64,000 bases of DNA from contig NC_092520.1 of assembly GCF_037038585.1 (NCBI RefSeq), positions 121,490,001 through 121,554,000 of the forward strand. Reading direction: 5' to 3'. This DNA comes from Patagioenas fasciata. Its lineage: Eukaryota > Chordata > Aves > Columbiformes > Columbidae. Positions within the stretch are counted from its first letter, which is position 1. Each line of letters begins with the position of its first letter. Below, in pieces: positions 60,543 to 64,000 of the stretch. A program made the translations under genes and the position numbers. Below the pieces are notes generated by a model. The model saw nothing but the letters and a program-made list of their open reading frames with translations, did not search any database and was not told the origin of the DNA.

Positions 60543-63500
60543 CATTTATATCCTTTAGTTAGTATTTTCTTATCTAAATGCAACTACTTCCTTCAGTCTT
60601 TCCTCACAAGTCACACTTTTTTGCAATTGTTCTCTTTGCTTTTCTCTGATGCCACTTTGGCTAGCACTTCTATAAAATTTTATACTTATAAGTGAAGATA
60701 TATTTTTATTAGAAGAGCAAGGATAGTTAGCTACTATTCCTGACACAGAACAGCTTTTACAGAAACAAGGCGAAGGTTTTTGCAGCAGTGCAAAGTCCTG
60801 GGGAACTGTAACTCTGATTTGTTTTCTGCCATATTACAGCCTTTACCCATCTTCAGTTTTTCCTTTCTGTTGCTTTAAAACTCAGTGGGGCCTTTTTACA
60901 GTGACGTCTCATGTTATCGAGCACATTTTGAGCTCTGGTTTTACCACCTCTCCTGACTGTTCCTCTAACACAGCAGAACACTTGATGGTGCTTCTTGTAA
61001 GAATAGGAAATCTGAGGAAAAGCTGGGTTGTTTGAAAACATTGAGAGTTAAGTGTTCAGTGAATAATCGGGAAGGGTGTGGGAGATCAGGGTTAGATGGA
61101 AAGCTGTGGTCAAAAGCAACCAAAAGCAAAGACAGTGTGTTTGACAGCTGATGTGAATAAAGCAGGAACCAGATGGGTCATATGCTTTTTGACCAGACAG
61201 CTAAAAACACAAGATAAGAAAACAGAAAGAAAGCTGAGTTCTAGATAAGTCTCCTGAAAATGTGACTTCTCATTGAGCTATGTCAGTCACTAGGCAGTCA
61301 CAATACTGTGGCTTATTGCACAAACTGAACCAATAAAGGTTTTTGCAAGAAGTACTGTCACAGTAACAACTTACATTTAGTTTTACAAAATTCACAACAG
61401 TAGCATGAAATTATCTAGAATTCTGTTTAAAAAATTACTTGAAAGATAGAGTCACAAAATAACATTTTCCTTCTCACTGGCAACTCTGTTGTCAGGGTTC
61501 TCAGTGATCCATATTCAATTACTCCCTGAGCTTACAATATTACCAATTTTCTAAATTTAAGTTAATATATCTCTTGGAAAAAAAAAAAAAGGAAAAAAAA
61601 AAGAAAAATCGGAAGAACTGATAGATTAAAAAAAAAAGAGGTTTCCATTGGTATAAGAGTTTTCAGTATCTTTCAGCTGAAGAAACAGGTGGCATAAATT
61701 AGCCCTCAAAGAGACCCTGGTGACTTCTGAAAGACTTTGGCCAGCCAGGGGGAAAACAGATACTTGAGGGATGTGGAATCCCACTGGCACAGGAGCATTT
61801 CAGATGAAGTGCAAATGCAGAGGAACAATTCAGTCTGACTGGAAACACATTCCAGGTGCTAGATGCCACCCAAATTCCTCTGTAGGCTGCAGTGAAACAC
61901 CAGTTCCACCAAGAAAGTGATTTACCTGAAGTTCATTCAAACCATCCTAAATGGCACAAATCTTTGTAAGAAGTACACATAGACCTTCTTGTAACAAATC
62001 TACACTACTATGACAACATGGTCTTCGAGACCTAGAAAGCACATTCTTCAGTTTTGTTTTCACAAAAGCAGCTCCCTCCCAAGTTTGACAGCCCTGATTC
62101 ATGTTAACTGTGATGCACCCTGACAATTCAGCTCCTAAGACATCATTGATCTCAGATATCACACAGAGCCATTCATGAAATGTGGTAAGAAGTAAGTCAG
62201 TTCACACCACAATATCTCCAAAGCACCACATTCCTGTTAAGAAATGTGCAAATAAAGCTGTAGGAGATGACAAAACCACCTATGGTTAAACAGTTTTCTA
62301 TACTTCTGCTGCATACTGCATACAACATAACTTCACTATAAAACATACCTCTCCATTTGCTCACACTAATAGAGCTTTTTACCCTTACTAACATTTTCTT
62401 AGTCACTAAGTTCCCACTGTCCTGTCCACAGTGCCGTGTACCTGGCAACTACAGCTTGCCACTTTGGAAGAATGTCGTGTCATAGTGCTGCTGGTTTCTT
62501 ATCTTTACACAACCTTGAAAACAACATTTTTCTTGTAGTAATTAGGCACTGCGTACTGTAAAGGAAAACAAACAGGATGACAACATGCAAACTTCAGATG
62601 GCTTTTGCATAGTTTTCTGAACCACTCTGATGTCAGCATTTAATTATTATGCTTCAACTACTAAATTTCCTTCACATATTCCTTTTATTTTACTTATTGT
62701 TTGGGCAACACTACAGAGAGGCGGTCAGAGAAGCAGGCTCTCCAACATGATGCAGCTGATGAACGGGACAAAACGATGGTTTGAATTCTCAAGAGTTTAT
62801 AAGACAAGTTCACACAGAGCCCGGGCTAGAATTCATGTCTTCAAGCAAGGCAGACAAACAGGAATCCCCGTACAGAGGTTTATACTTGAGAATATCAACT
62901 AGGCTAAAACTCAGATGGGGGTTTAAGTTGTAGAAATAATGGGATCGAAAGAATAGGCTAGGAGAACACTTCAAAGCAGAATTTGTGGAGCATATCAAAA
63001 GTAAAGAAAGCATTGAAACTGCCCACCTGGTTTGAACGAAAAGCCACTTTTATATCCCACCTCCAGTAACAGTCACTAACAGATACATAGAGAAAGGAAG
63101 TGAGTACCGTTTTCGTACAAGAGAGGATAAATACTGTGGAAGGACAGATAGTATAAGAACCCTATCTGTGAAGATGAGTAGGAAAGGACATGCCCTGGAG
63201 TTAAAAGACAGAGTCTGCGAAGTTCAGATGAAGACTGCACATGGGTGCCTAGAGATGCCCCACTGAAGGTGACATTCAACTTTGTGTCCATTTTGTTGTG
63301 CTTCATGGTGGAGAAGATAAGGGGAGGAACTGTTGTAAGGAAGACTTGCTTGACAGCCAGAGATTCCAGAGAATGCATCAGTTAACTTAGAAAGGGTCTG
63401 TCAGTGAGCTGTTAACCACTTGTGGATGCAACTGTGACTGCAGCAAAAAGAAGCAGGAGAAATGTCTCAGTCAGAATCTGCTGGGATTCCTCGAAGAAAA

Positions 63501-64000
63501 GCCAGAAAGAGGCAAAGGGAATCCCTTGAGGAGAGTGCAAATCCCAACAGAGCAAATCACAGGGTAGAAGAGACACAGATAGATAAAAGGGGCACACAAT
63601 GAGCAGGATGCAGGATGAGATCTGGAAGGAGTCCTTCAAGCGGGAGACACTATTAATAAAAACATGGGAAGAGCAACAGATGCCTCAGTTATAATCATGC
63701 AGCAGGCCAGTGGATGAGATAAGCCACAGGTGAAGGGCAAGCCACCAGAGGAAGGAAAGGAGGGGAACTTGGAAAAAAAAAGGTGGGTGAGTGACACAAA
63801 ATCCATTTTTTCTTAGAAACAATCAAAGACTGAAGAGAATATAATAAATGGGAAAATATCTAAATACCATTTCACCTTTTTTTTGTTATTGTTGTTCAAA
63901 GACATATGAGCAAACATTGATCATACAAGTGATTCATAAGAGCGGTATGAAGTGTTAGAACTATAACTTTCATGTAAACATAACCCATGAACTGCACTGC
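60543..64000. other. Non-coding stretch to the window end
   Basis: No gene recognised. An A-rich low-complexity patch lies at 61578-61640. Purine-rich DNA is frequent after 62.9 kb. Confidence 0.5.

Overview
The window looks like bird nuclear DNA. It carries several CR1 LINE fragments, most of them 5'-truncated 3' ends with the (ATTCTRTG)n-type tail and one nearly complete copy with ORF2 remains. It also has avian-style LTRs, AT-rich non-coding DNA with few repeats, and two sharp CpG islands. No bacterial-style gene layout is present; almost every long ORF is a chance frame.

Layout: positions 1 to about 27.2 kb are non-coding DNA with three CR1 3' ends and no recognisable gene. A CpG island sits at 27.3-28.05 kb, and I could not tie it to a named gene. 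An almost full-length but broken CR1 lies at 31.26-33.91 kb (+ strand). From 33.9 to 43.75 kb is a complex accessory block. It contains several copies, all in one orientation, of a GC-rich module with a tRNA-like segment (A and B boxes on the minus strand) and a CTCF-like motif. Between the outer copies lie (i) the 5' part of a CIP2A gene copy with its CpG-island promoter (34.74-39.46 kb, minus strand), broken by a frameshift in exon 1, a stop in exon 2, an 11-base deletion in a later exon and a lost splice acceptor, (ii) an endogenous retrovirus fragment with one LTR (40.7-42.2 kb, minus), and (iii) a solo LTR (42.92-43.57 kb, minus) that interrupts one module.

The one clearly intact gene is SH2D1B (EAT-2) on the minus strand: four coding exons at 54609-54742, 49157-49220, 47095-47263 and 45490-45524. 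Together they give 402 bases including the stop (133 aa), with canonical splice sites and consistent phases. It is an SH2 adaptor of SLAM-family immune receptors. Its tail carries the EAT-2-type tyrosine motif (SDYVTVLP), yet it has an arginine at the position equivalent to SAP Arg78, the Fyn-binding residue, which human EAT-2 lacks. Upstream of it (54.74-64 kb) I found only non-coding DNA and one CR1 fragment.

How the parts relate: the CIP2A fragment ends close to module copies on both sides, which suggests that the modules mark the breakpoints of a segmental duplication. The same-orientation CTCF-like motifs of the modules lie just downstream (3') of SH2D1B and could form a boundary; this is inference. 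Assignments of SH2D1B and CIP2A rest on residue-by-residue comparison with the human proteins as I remember them, not on a database search.
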